This document shows, piece after piece, positions 53,792-64,000 of a stretch of DNA of 64,000 bases; the first letter of the stretch is position 1; each line of letters starts with the position of its first letter. This stretch comes from Enoplolaimus lenunculus (lineage: Eukaryota > Nematoda > Enoplea > Enoplida > Thoracostomopsidae). The position numbers and the translations under genes are program-made. The notes beneath the pieces were generated by a model. That model was not told where the DNA came from. It searched no databases and saw nothing but the letters and a program-made list of their open reading frames with translations. The stretch spans positions 33,608 through 97,607 of the forward strand of contig JASANG010000320.1 in assembly GCA_030248215.1 (NCBI GenBank), given 5' to 3'.

Positions 53792-54098
53792 CCAACCGTA
53801 AAATATATTTCGTACGTTAAACGCAGTAGCTTGCAAGAAACAGTTGTCCGAAAAACATCCTGGCATACCGACAAAAAGCCGAAGCCTAATATTTTTGAGG
53901 AGGTAGAATTTTTGGTTAAGTGTATATATTTCAAATCGAAAACGTTATTGAAAATAAGAAATCAGATTTGCGATATTCTGGTGAAAAAAACTAAGTGAAC
54001 GAAAATTGAGTATAAGTATATATTCAACAAGGCGTGCGAAACAGTTGGCAATTAAAATATCAGTTGTTCTGAAAATATAAAAAAGAAAGCGCTGGTGA

Positions 54099-54193
54099 AG
54101 GGTGTAATAAGAGGGGTCTCCATTTTGAGTCCCACTCCAAACAGAAACAGTCCGTTTCTCTTAAGTCACCCTCTTATTCAGTTTATTACAGTA
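54099..54193. mobile_element. Family B MITE, internally deleted
   Basis: GTAATAAGAGGGGTCTCCAT on the left and CACCCTCTTATTCAGTTTAT then TACAGTA on the right. The middle is reduced to ~60 bp. Confidence 0.6.
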
Positions 54194-54234
54194 TGCTGTT
54201 GTTCAAATTTAAACAAATGTTGTGACATTATAAT

Positions 54235-54386
54235 TATGCGGTGTTCACAATTTAACCAACGGTGCCCCAAAGCTCTTATAAACCAGGGCTGTCATGTGGT
54301 CATTTTGCAAACGAGATCATAATAGCGCTGGTCTATAAGAGTTGACGAGGCAGCGTTGACAAAATTATTGTGAACGGCGCATTGGA
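54235..54386. mobile_element. Family K inverted-repeat element
   Basis: A palindromic ~150 bp unit: TATGCGGTGTTCACAATTT opposite AAATTATTGTGAACGGCGC, and CTCTTATAAACCAGGGC opposite GCGCTGGTCTATAAGAG. Confidence 0.65.
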
Positions 54387-56025
54387 AACATTGCTTGCCA
54401 GTATAAGCTCTTTATCCATGGATCGGTTAAAAATAAAACATATTTTTATTAAAACGTAAGTCCGTTCGAAATGAACAAAAAAATTTTGAAATTATTATAT
54501 CTCTTTTAAATCTAATCAACACACTAAACCAAGACAACGCCACGTGTCGGACGTACGGCCTAAATTTAAATTTGTTTGCAAAAGTTGCAAAATTGATATC
54601 GGAAGTTTCTTTAATAATGATTGATTCAGTCGGCATGCCTAGTAAATATCCATCTCTGTATCTTTGTAAAAATTTAAAAAATACAAATATTAGTTTGTTC
54701 TTGTATTAGATCTTCGAAATTCTTCAGAATCTGTCATTTTAACGATGCAACGATACTTTAAAATCTTCATTCAAATGTTACGCATAAGTAGAGACAACTT
54801 ATAAACGAATTAAATGGAAAATTCAACAAATACATTAACTAAAGACTGGCAAGTGAGGTAGCCGGAACTTTGGCTTTTCAGAGAAAAAAATCTCATTGAA
54901 TCTATTAAGTAGACTTGACCAGTAAAACTGGACAAACGATATGTCACTGTAAACCAGCTATACTCTTGGTCCAGGGACTTTTTTTACTTCCTCCCCACGC
55001 AACCAAAATGCGGAACGAAGAGTTTTCAGTTCATTTTCTGGGGTCAATTTAATACCACAAACGATAAGCGATTCTGCTTCCTGAACACTCGGTAATTTCA
55101 AAGGCCCTTAAGCAGGATGGGGACTACCGTTGCGAAAAATAGGGAAAAATATAGTCTTAAAGTATTTCACTGTTGTTAATCTAAGTTTGGAGGACGATCC
55201 CTCCACCATACTCAGGGGCCCTTGAAGTCGATCCAAATTCAGGGGAGAGGTCACCCCCTAAGAAGTAAAAATTAAAAAGTGTTATCTATGTTGGGGTTAG
55301 CCGTATGGGGGAAAAGTGAATTATTCTTAGCAACTCAGTTGAAAATGACTGTTGCTCAACGTAAAAATCACTGGACCAAATTACAATTTATTACTTAGAA
55401 GCTTTGCTCATAGTTAGAAATGTGTGTAGCACCTATCACCAGTTTATCATAGGTCATGTAACCTTTGAGCTTATAAAAATGAAGAACTTTAAGGTTCTGG
55501 ATCTGGATACTTTCTGTATTTTATTGGTCGCTACGTTTATGCATATTTTGAGATTCGCAGGTACTGAAATTGGCTTATTTCACAACCACTCGGCAACTAA
55601 CTCATGATATATATGGTTTACACAAAGTTGTAACGCCGTTTCTGGAACTTGAAAAACACGCTTAATTTACAACATTGAAGTTTTGAAGGTTTTTTCAAAC
55701 TTTACTCATGAATTTAAGTTTTATGATTAAAGAACCAAAGTAATAAGTTGCAGACAGGTACAGTAAGTGGTAGTTTATACCGGCCCGAAAGTATTAAGGC
55801 GGAGCGAGCGGAAGTACCGCGTACCGCGGCGCCGAACGGACATTATTGTCCCACTATGACTACCAAAATTAGAATAAGGTGCCTCATAAATGGTGTGTAT
55901 GAGAATTTTACCACCCCCGCAAAAAATCTTCGGCTCTTGTACACTTTGAATGCCGTCGGCTTGGCTTATGCTCAAACTTACGATTAGGAATGGGTTTAAG
56001 TCCAGGGATTGGATAACGTCTCAGA
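54387..56025. other. No gene seen
   Basis: AT-rich. A GC-rich spot (about 55780-55850, GCGGAGCGAGCGGAAGTACC) gives short open frames on both strands with no recognisable motif. Confidence 0.45.
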
Positions 56026-56296
56026 TTAACCCTTTCTCACATGAATATTTTCTATTTCCCCTGAGACCTACTTTTATGCTAGGATTCGAACTCCGGTGAC
56101 TGGAGTGGGAGGCGTATACCATCACCACTCAGCTATAGGAGCTTGACGCTCGAGCCCGAGGGGGCTCTCACGTCTTGTGGTGATTTAGTACTATGTATAC
56201 GTGTTGCAATTGTTAAACACGGCGCGATATATATTATTTAACGTATATACACTGCGCTAAGTTGCCTATAGGCAACTCAATGTGAGAAGGGGTTAA
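56026..56296 (-). mobile_element. Family A MITE, reverse, well preserved, nested in a TTAGGC-like core
   Basis: TTAA at both edges; ends CCCTTTCTCACATGAATATT and AACTCAATGTGAGAAGGGG. In reverse it has an intact tRNA-like middle: box A-like TAGCTGAGTGGT and box B-like GGAGTTCGAATCC. Its left flank (TGCTCAAACTTACGATTAGG) and right flank (AAAGCCTAATTCTGAGCC) are parts of a TTAGGC-type core that it split. Confidence 0.88.
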
Positions 56297-56829
56297 AGCC
56301 TAATTCTGAGCCTAAACGTTAAATGTATGACTAAAGTGTACAAGAGCCAAACCTTCTGGGCACCAACAAAGGTTATCATGATTCATGTAATGTCTGTATT
56401 TTCAAAATAAAACGGTAGTTTTGTCTGTTTAGATGTTGAGATCGAAAGAATTTTTATGCAATCATAGTATGATTAAATTAAAATGGCAAAATTCCGATTC
56501 CGATTGATTGTACGATCGGAATCAGAATCGGAACTCGTTTGGAATCGGAATTCTGAAAGCTAAGACAAGCTTAACCTAAGCTCATGCAAAAAATATTTTT
56601 AACATTTAAGCCTTCTCTACTACGGTCTTGAGAGAAATCAGGCCAGCGGGGTATCACTAAAAATAACATGGGCTGATGTTTGTACGATTAAGTTTATGTA
56701 AATTAGAATGTGGTATTTTCTTAATCTCAGTTCCACCGATTTAAATCGAACAAAGATAAACCAAATCAATTCAATTTCATGTGGTCAACGTAAGTATTTA
56801 TTAGTTAGCAGCAATCTTCTAAACCAAAA
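56297..56829. other. Remnants only: TCGGAA repeats and a C-prime end
   Basis: At 56496-56556 the word ATCGGAATC/TCGGAA recurs several times in both orientations. At 56560-56675 is a decayed TTAGGC-core element ending TAAAAATAACATGGGC, like the family C-prime end at 7341. Confidence 0.45.
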
Positions 56830-56936
56830 GTTTCGGCTATCCGTAATAGAAATTTACTTACGGACATCCGGATGAATATTCGCTAATAAATTGCCGGATA
56901 TCGGAATATGAAAAAATATCCGATGCCCATCACTGC
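56830..56936. mobile_element. Family H element end
   Basis: TTTCGGCTATCCGTAATAG, ACGGACATCCGGATG, TTGCCGGATATCGGAATATG and AAATATCCGATGCCCATCAC. The last 25 bp match, in reverse, the end of the 79-bp repeat unit at 3402 (GATCGGCATCGGATATTTTT). Confidence 0.55.
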
Positions 56937-58129
56937 CTAAGATGGTAGTTTAAATATGTTATTTAATGCCTTTTTATATGAAAAAGCACCCTTACCTGAT
57001 CCAGGATAATGGGACGAATTTCCGTTATTTGTAAACAGCTATAAATCAATGAAACTCACAATACTGCGTGCGTTGGTTATACAAGTTTTTAATCATAATG
57101 TACGGTACAAATACAGTCACTACAAACACCAACGCGTGAGAAAATATATTTTGGTACTTATACCTCTAAAGCAATATCGGTTTAGTTACTAGAAAAACAT
57201 CAACAAATTGTGTGTGGGAGTGGAACGCACAGGGCATCCTAGCTTCAATTTTTCAAAAATAAAATTTTTCCAAAACCATTTGGGGGTCACGGCCCACTTG
57301 CCCCTTGGCTACGCCCTTGGTGTGCGTTACCCTATGTTCAAACACATTTGCATAGATCGGTAAAATATGAGGTATACGGCTTATTTTTAAGTAAACAGGA
57401 TCTATGAGATGGTGAATGCCGAGACTGACTGCAAAGAATAAACAGGGGATGTAGTGACCGGTGTGAGTTTTGTGCATGAGAATAACTAAACAAAGTCTGG
57501 CCAGCTCACATGCTAAATGGCCAAAATAATTTCAAGAGGGGTCTGCTGTTGATTTTCACAAGACTATGGGGCTAAACAACTTATAAAACCAAATGAAAAC
57601 GTTTTTATAAGCAGAGATACAGAAAATATATTGTTGTACTGCACGCACCAATATGTAACACTCTTAAAGCATGTAAATATGTGTTTCACGTGTCTATAAA
57701 TCCCTGGTCGCCGCTCCGGCTTAAATTTTGTGCGCTGTTGAATGGACAAAAGGAAACAATTCTGATTTTATTCTGGCGATGATTTTGAGCTCAGACATTC
57801 ATTGGAATTATTTCAAACTGCAAGTTGTTTATTAATTGAAAAAATCACGGAGCGTTTCACACAATGGCTACAAATAGTAATGAGTTTTTTCCAATGGCAA
57901 GATTTTAGACCGAATGTATTTTGCAAGAAATGTGACTTGTTAAACGATACGAGTAAAATATGACGTCCCTCTGGTGTACATTTTATTCAAAAGCACCACC
58001 TATATGGCCCTGTGTAACATTGAGCGGATCTTGTGTCCCAGGACAAAAATTAAATTCCACCAATAGCACAAAATAATTTGAACAATCATTAGTATATGCA
58101 AGGAAAATAACATGAACTATCATGCTATT
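56937..58129. other. No gene seen
   Basis: CGGCCCACTTGCCCCTTGGC at 57290 is a family E-like end without a full element. No exon recognised. Confidence 0.45.
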
Positions 58130-58288
58130 CAGGCCGGACTCGTAGCAACACGGTTCACAGAGGGCGCGTCAGGCCCCTCAAGTGAACGTTGGCCACACCT
58201 AGAATTTTCAACCTCGATTGTAAGACGTCTAACGTCCTTGTATGACGCTTCTTTTTAGCCCAAACCAAGCAAGGTGAGCTGGTTTACG
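58130..58288 (+). mobile_element. Family E MITE
   Basis: Left CAGGCCGGACTCGTAGCAAC, inside CTAGAATTTTCAACCTCG and CCTTGTATGACG, right AGCAAGGTGAGCTGGTTTAC. Confidence 0.7.
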
Positions 58289-58837
58289 TGAAAGATTCAG
58301 GAAGATAACCAGTTCAACACTCTAAGAGCCTGAAAGCAATTTTAAAACGAAGATGCGGAAAAATAACCTGTCATAAATTCGAGGCTATTAAAGCTTCGAA
58401 GTGGGAGAGGCAAAATTTTTCTTGAAGGAGCTGAGCCGTTTTGACATTCCCCTGCGGTTGCGAGTCCGAAATTGTTGTTTTTCTTAAAACCTAATTCTGT
58501 GTAAAATAAGTCGCGGGATGTTCAGGGGGGTGTTGTATGACAAATGTTGGTGGCATGCATATATAACCTGCACTTTTTAGCTAAATCTGAAAAATAATGC
58601 GTTCAATATTACAGCTTTAGCCTTTCTAATATAGGCATGTTTTAGAATATTCAATTATATACCTAAAATTTTGTCTTTTTAAAACATTCAAATTAAAAAC
58701 GTGTATCCCCCCCTACAGGATAAATGCAAGATTTGCCAGCGCAAAGAAACGAAACATATCGATTGCACTCTTAGTACGCTTGTCATAACGAGACTGGTAG
58801 CGTTTATAAAACAAATCACGAGGAACAACTTCGGATC
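58289..58837. other. No gene seen
   Basis: Nothing recognised. Confidence 0.5.
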
Positions 58838-59041
58838 ATGTAAAGATCAGGGGCTGGCCGTTCTTCTGTGGGTCTGTGCTAGAGTAAAGCTTAAGCTTTA
58901 GGCTAATTTTTTTACTTACAATGTAGATTTAGGTTTAGGCTTAGGCTAGGGATTAGCTCATTCTTACGCTCAGGCTTAGGCTTCGGCTTAGGATTAGAAA
59001 TGTGCACTAGTAATACGGCATTATTCTATACATTGACCCAA
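58838..59041 (+). mobile_element. Family C MITE, nearly full length
   Basis: Left CATGTAAAGATCAGGGGCTG then TCTGTGGG, AAGCTTAAGCTTTAGGC, core TTAGGTTTAGGCTTAGGC and CGCTCAGGCTTAGGCTTC, right GGCATTATTCTATACATTGA. Confidence 0.8.
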
Positions 59042-60650
59042 ACTTCTAAGTACAACCTCAAATCCTTTTCGTTCATGTTAGCATGACTCTATAAATCTTG
59101 CTAATTGGTTAGCGACGAATAGCTAAAAATCGTGTTCAAAATACAATTTTTAAAAAGCGTTTCGTTCAAACAGCTCATTGAAAATGTGCAATTTTTAGTA
59201 TCATCACAGTTTTAAACGTTTTGTATTTTTGACAAAATTCCTAAGAAATATCTTTTTTAGATTTTTGAGATTAAATCTGTAAGAATCATTGGGTAAGCTG
59301 CAACTCCAAAAAAATCAAAATGAACCAGGAATTTTTGAACATTAATCTTATTTTTTTCAAAAATACTCAAATATATTATGTTAAAAGTGTGTCACATGGA
59401 ATTAAAGTGTAAAATCATAAATATATAAATACGAATACATTTTGTATTCTCTGCGAAAAAAATGCCATTTTTGAACTATCAGGGGCTGGGGGCTGTAAAA
59501 TGTCTAGGTGTCAAGACACGAGTCTCCCCGCACTAGAACGATCTTTGCGTTATTGCGCAGTCGTACCTGACTTTTTATATTTTTGAAATTTAAATAAAAG
59601 AAAATACATAAATTTTGCCATTAAATTTTAAATTCGTCAGCTGTGAAATCGAGTCAAATATTTGAGCTGCAACGTGGCCAAAATTTGATTTCGGAAGGGT
59701 GTAACATTACGGTTTTTAACGTCAAAAATCTAAAAGTTTTTCTGAAGCCTGCTAAAACTGCTTATACATTTTTGTGTCTTTCTAGAAATTTCGGAAGGGT
59801 TTGCATTTCATGTATTCCTTGACTTGTAGACGCTCGGACGAGGTAGACGTTACGACTCTGGACTAGGGGGTGTGATCTCGGGAAAGACTGGGCATCAAAA
59901 TATATATAATTTAAATATGATGGTTATGTAACTTGATATATTATTTATTGAAATATATTTTGAAAGGTAAAAAATTTGAGAATATCGATAAAAGAGTTTT
60001 CTTGGATGTATTTTTTAGGAATTTTTTCATAAAATTCAGTAGTGGACGTTATAGTTTTGAAAGCTGTCCCAATTGAAAGGTTTATGAAGAGAAAATTAAT
60101 TCAAACTTTCGTAACTTTAAAAATTGGAACTTCACAGGTCGTAGACGTCAAATGTTCTGAAATCGTAGAACATCTTATGCGTAGAGTCCACAATAAATCT
60201 TGTGTACGCCATTTAACATTTTGAATGATAGATCCGCGGCAGTTAAAATCGAAATTTTATTAGTAAAAATTCTCTAAATTTGTCTTCTGAAACTACTTGC
60301 AAAATTTGGTTGTAGTTTTTGCCATATCTTGTAATAAAAGTATAACTTATCATCGTTTGCTGATAGGACGTTCCAATCGCGAAATATGCATGAAACGCAG
60401 AAGCAACGAAATTTGACACTTTTTCCGCAATAAATCGATCTCACTGTCGAGTGAGGGAAAAGATTGCATGCTACGGTTTGATTGGTTAAACAGTACTAAG
60501 TAGCTTGTAGATGCTTCAGACAGTTGAGAATACAGTTCACAAAGTGTGGAAACTTAATCGCCGGCATGTGACCGACTTCCACCTGATGGAAAATTTTTGT
60601 TTGCTTGTTACACGCGACGCCAATTTATTGTGAATCTGTGTGATAGGTTG
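59042..60650. other. AT-rich, no gene seen
   Basis: Long AT-rich stretch; a short frame at 60042-60224 has no recognisable motif. Confidence 0.5.
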
Positions 60651-61012
60651 GCAAACTTGTGACATTGCGTACGCAAGTTATCGTGGAAGATCACAGGCAG
60701 ATCCAAAAAATTTTGACGGGGACGGTTGGGCTGTTAAATGTTATGAAACGAAAAATTTGTAATGTAGGGACCTTATCATTTTAGCAGCAAAAAAAATTTT
60801 GAAGGGGAAAAATTGTAAGGTAGGAACCTTATGGCAAACTTGCGACATTGCGTACGCAAGTTATCGTGGAAGATCACATGCAGATTCAAAAAATTCTGAC
60901 GGGGACGGTTGGGCTGTTAAATGTTATGAAACGAAAAATTTGTAATGTAGGGACCTTATCATTTTAGCAGCAAAAAAATTTTGAAGGGGAAAAATTGTAA
61001 GGTAGGAACCTT
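60651..61012. repeat. 183-bp tandem duplication
   Basis: GCAAACTTG(T/C)GACATTGCG at 60651 recurs at 60834 and the whole 183-bp unit is repeated nearly unchanged, ending GTAAGGTAGGAACCTTA. Beyond it (61013-61260) shorter relatives such as GTAAGGTAGACCTTACCAC and TCAACAAGTTTTCTGAC recur, so this is the young part of an older degenerate array. Confidence 0.9.
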
Positions 61013-61479
61013 ACCATTCTATCACAAAAAGATTCTGAGGGAAAAATTGTATTTCTTTTACAAAAAAATTTCTGCAGGTAAAAATTGTAAAGTTGACCTT
61101 ACCAGTTTATCACTAAGTTTTCTGACGGTGGGACGCACGCCCCCCAGCTTCCCTCTGGATCCGCAAGCGTGGAAGTTTCTGATTGAAAAAATGTAAGGTA
61201 GACCTTACCACTTTATCAACAAGTTTTCTGACTTGGGGACGTACGCCCCAGCCCCTCTGTATCCTCTAGCGTGGAAGATGTATTATTTGTTGCAAAAATA
61301 AACTCGATCCACGAAGGACTAAGACCATTTATGTAAAGCGCTTAAAATTTAAAAATCTTAAAGCCTCAATTCGTTCAACAGAGAATTGACGTGATATGAC
61401 AATATTGAAATTTGTCCGATCTCGGAATTGAAACGCACAAACCAGAAATTAATATCGAAACTAGTGGACGGCTACAGCC

Positions 61480-61676
61480 GGACCAGCGGGCCTAATTGCC
61501 GAGTTCGCCGTTTAGAATGTGTGACCGAACCGGTAGCCCGAAGAGAAGACTAAGCCTGCCCCTGAATAAATTTTAAAACTCCATAGAACAATTTGACCTT
61601 GCTTGTAACACTTGTTAAATCAACTGCATGCCACTAAACTTTTCGTCCTTCCTTAGCATATTGATTCGGCTACCGG
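61480..61676 (+). mobile_element. Family E-like MITE, longer and decayed
   Basis: Left ACAGCCGGACCAGCGGGCC, inside AACAATTTGACCTTGCTTG and CTGCATGCCACTAAAC, right GATTCGGCTACCGG. An F-type fragment (CAATGGCGGATCCATGGGG) follows directly at 61677. Confidence 0.5.
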
Positions 61677-61695
61677 CAATGGCGGATCCATGGGG

Positions 61696-62225
61696 GGCCA
61701 ACCCAGCCGTGTGTCCCCAACAGCATATTGACAAAAATTATATACAGTGTCAATTGCTGTTCTACGCTGTTTATTTCTCTGTTTTATAAGCAGCTGTAAA
61801 GATACCAATGCTACCACAGCTCGTGAAGCTGAAAAATTAGGTTCTGAGCCTGGGATACACACGTTTTGATGTGGAAAGGCAATGCGAGCCGCAGGAACCT
61901 GCTGTATTAGATCTTACTAACAGTAGAGCCCTGTACACATGGTCACGGGATTGTGACTGTGTTGTCCAGTGAGTTCTGAGTTGGCGTAGAGCGGTTCTTG
62001 AAAGTTTAGTTCTGTAGGACGGTGTTTGTGCGCACACAAGGTTTTGGGTCGGGATACGAGTTGGTTGGTGGAGTTTGTCTAAGTAGCACAAGGCCTGTAC
62101 TACTGCGGAATGCTTACCCAATTCAGGTTGTTTGTTAATATCTCACACTCCATAGCAGCTCCTACCCACTACAATTAAGGGGCACCACAGCTGGGTTTGC
62201 CCGGTTCTCAACTTAACCCCCGCAA
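61696..62225. other. GC-richer stretch, no gene recognised
   Basis: Between 61.85 and 62.2 kb base composition is closer to even. A 94-codon minus-strand frame lacks any recognisable motif. Confidence 0.4.
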
Positions 62226-62254
62226 CATACCCAAGCCGGCTTGGCTTGGGTATG
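62226..62254. repeat. Perfect 12-bp hairpin
   Basis: CATACCCAAGCC, a five-base loop, then GGCTTGGGTATG, a perfect 12-bp stem. A second, 6-bp stem (ACACAC / GTGTGT) follows within ten bases, then a ~170-bp pyrimidine-rich stretch. Role unknown. Confidence 0.85.
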
Positions 62255-62273
62255 TACACACTTTAACGTGTGT

Positions 62274-62450
62274 TCCCCTTTTCCCTCCTCGCGTTCCTTC
62301 TTTCTTTTGTTTTGTCTGTGCTCTCTTTCTTTCCTTTTGTCCTTGCTTTCTTTCTTTTGTTTCTCATGTTTTGTTGTTTTCTTGCTTTTGTTTCTCCGGT
62401 TTTCTCTTTTCGTATCCTTTTCTGCTTTTACCGGTTTTATTAAATTTACA
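62274..62450 (+). repeat. Polypyrimidine tract
   Basis: Dominated by TTTCTTTC/TTTTGT words such as TTCTTTCTTTTGTTTTG on the plus strand, low complexity. Frames across it are Phe/Leu/Ser-rich and incidental. Confidence 0.8.
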
Positions 62451-62532
62451 TAAGTTTAATAAAATTTCACAGAAATTTTGGAAATTATGCAAATTTATGC
62501 AAACTACTTAAAACTTAGCTTAAATTTTCAGC

Positions 62533-62560
62533 TATAAAAGCAGTCGGCAATCAGTATCAG
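62533..62560 (+). promoter_or_regulatory. TATA box and possible initiator
   Basis: TATAAAAG at 62533-62540 is followed by ATCAGTATCAG, an initiator-like TCAGT at 62551. An ATG follows at 62562. The spacing (~20 bp) is shorter than usual, so the start point is uncertain. Confidence 0.4.
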
Positions 62561-62896
62561 AATGACAGTTTCCTATTTTAATCCGTATGCGAACGTTTGG
62601 GTTTCATTTGGCAGCATCAACTGGAGATAGTGTTTTTAAGGTTATTAAGTGTTGTACAGGTTTTCTAGTTGTTTTCCGGTAGTAAATTCAGTAGTGTTTT
62701 TCTAAGACATGTCACATAAGCTATTCGAAACCGAGTTTATTTTCAACTAACTCGCAATTGGTCATAGGCAGCTGGCCTTGACTGGTGCGGGTGGACCTTG
62801 CTGAATCAACCCTGCTGTGCAGGCTTGTCATTTGATCAGCCGGATCTCCATCTCCGCCGGCGTGCTGTTTAACTAGTCAAAAATAATAATAATTAG

Positions 62897-63275
62897 TATT
62901 TGTTACAAAAATGTCTCAGAAAACTCGTCAACAACTTCACAGCCAGAAGTCGCGACAGATAGTACGCTTCCCGCCCATCCAGAAGCTGATGTAGTTTCGC
63001 CTCGGAGCTCTCCATCTAAGCTCGATCTAAAGGCTGAACCGTTTCGGCCCAGAGATACTGGGAGCCGATCCGGTCCCGAATCGCCTCAACCAGGAACTTC
63101 GGCTGAAGCTGGTGCGAGATCTGATTCGCGCACGCAAGAGGTAAACGCTTGAATAAGTTAACGCTTAAGGTGATAATGTTATAGCGATTCATAGGTTAAT
63201 GGTTTACATTTTGTTATATTTCTCTATTTTTATTTTTAGCCGCAAAAGGCGCTTAGCTTTATCGATTTTCAATAA
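62897..63275 (+). CDS. Possible 3' exons of an unrecognised Ser/Pro-rich protein
   Basis: An open stretch without its own ATG runs to 63140 and ends CAAGAG/GTAAAC, a good donor. After a 99-bp intron and TATTTTTAG, the frame continues for 11 codons (PQKALSFIDFQ) to TAA at 63273-63275, overlapping AATAAA. The translated exon is Ser/Pro/Glu-rich (SPRSSPSKLDLKAEPF, SGPESPQPGTSAEAG) and GC-richer than its surroundings. The exon start is uncertain (acceptors at 62896 or 62919). A tiny first exon from the ATG at 62562 spliced at CC/GTATGC would fit phase with 62897, but this is speculative. No family recognised; a mobile-element origin cannot be excluded. Confidence 0.35.
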
Positions 63276-64000
63276 ACTACTTACACCGGTGTTGAATTCT
63301 GTCGGAATTAGTAAATTTTCTCCCCTTCTCATGCGTAGGTGAGCCACCCGCTTGGTGGGGACTAAGTGAGGTCCTATCTACCCCTTATATTTTCTTTATA
63401 AGTTATAAAGTCAATAACACTCAAATGTGCTCGGCGGAGTAAAACCATGAGCCGTACATATACATATGCTTATGTCAATCACGTATACTTGCCCTACGCC
63501 TAGTTTTTCCCCAATTTAGTTATCTTAAGTTAGTTAGATTAGTTTAGTCATTAGTACCTCCATGGTGGACGGTGCGAGGCTCGCCGTCATGCAGCCAGAC
63601 GGGCTCATGGGTGCCAGTAGAATAACCTATTATTGCGTAGCAGGTACCGAGATATATAGATTTATCGGTACCGTAGTATATTTATTTGTCGGTACCGTAT
63701 ATTTGAATTTGTTGAGGCGAATAATTATTGGTGCCTCAATTATTTCAGCTATTAGTTTGCGTTGAATCAGCTGAATGTTAGCTGATGTAAATATACACAA
63801 GCTTATTCCGTATATCTATGCAAAACTGCCTAGAAAGGCAGTTGGGTAGTGACTAATTTTCCGTCCCTTATAAAACACAACTGACAGGTGTGATACACAT
63901 CGAGCGAAACCTACCCCGAACGCGGGTTAACTCTCGCTCAATAACCATTTTAACATCGTTGAGTATAGGTGCCGAGGGTAGGCGGCTACAAACCTATAAC
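63276..64000. other. No gene recognised; short inverted and direct repeats
   Basis: GGTACCG occurs three times between 63643 and 63700. AACTGCC and GGCAGTT form a 7-bp stem near 63823-63842, and CTTATAAAAC, a TATA-like word, lies at ~63868. The 67-codon frame at 63562 has no recognisable motif. Confidence 0.4.

Noticed and set aside
63276-64000. Possible LTR-like terminal region (TATA-like word and short repeats)
   Set aside because: No second copy, no recognisable coding part and no boundary visible in this window; support is too weak to name an element.

Overview
The window looks like one piece of a repeat-rich, AT-rich animal genome, most probably a nematode. Four things point that way. 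A complete cuticlin-type ZP gene of the nematode CUT-1 kind lies at 47-51.5 kb on the minus strand. The genes are split by introns with GT-AG (once GC-AG) boundaries. Degenerate copies of the hexamer TTAGGC, the nematode telomere unit, are scattered throughout. A well conserved IFT46 gene shows that cilia are retained, which argues against hairworms (Nematomorpha). The large introns and repeat load suggest a non-Caenorhabditis lineage, perhaps Enoplea/mermithid, but that is inference. All exon models were made by eye from splice consensus, reading phase and remembered family sequences.

Layout. 0-17.6 kb: no host gene recognised; short non-autonomous DNA transposons (MITEs), a 79-bp minisatellite and a GC-rich patch. 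17.65-22.34 kb (+): a short-chain dehydrogenase/reductase of the C-factor type in at least four exons, with introns full of MITEs. 22.75-23.36 kb: a 0.6-kb inverted-repeat element between two convergent genes. 23.5-27 kb (-): a single-exon SLC5-like sodium/solute symporter of 1143 residues carrying an unusual ~400-residue Asn/Thr/Ser-rich insert. 27-33 kb: repeats. 33.15-37.72 kb (-): IFT46, seven exons, 405 residues. 41.18-44.71 kb (+): an unrecognised secreted protein with two furin-like sites, five exons, about 301 residues. 47.03-51.47 kb (-): the cuticlin-like ZP protein, six exons, about 545 residues. 51.7-62.5 kb: repeats and AT-rich DNA. 62.5-63.3 kb (+): a TATA box and a possible small Ser/Pro-rich gene.

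The MITEs fall into recurring families, named A to L here. A: TTAA-flanked piggyBac-like, with an embedded tRNA-like segment. B: TA-flanked, ~360-450 bp. C and D: short elements with different ends but the same degenerate TTAGGC core. E, F and I: hAT-like, CAG-starting, two copies with clear 8-bp target duplications. G: CCGGA-rich ends. H, J, K, L: other inverted-repeat elements. No reverse transcriptase or transposase reading frame was recognised, so every mobile element seen is non-autonomous. The host genes do not form one pathway; cuticle (ZP), cilia (IFT46), transport (SLC5) and redox (SDR) genes sit as independent units.
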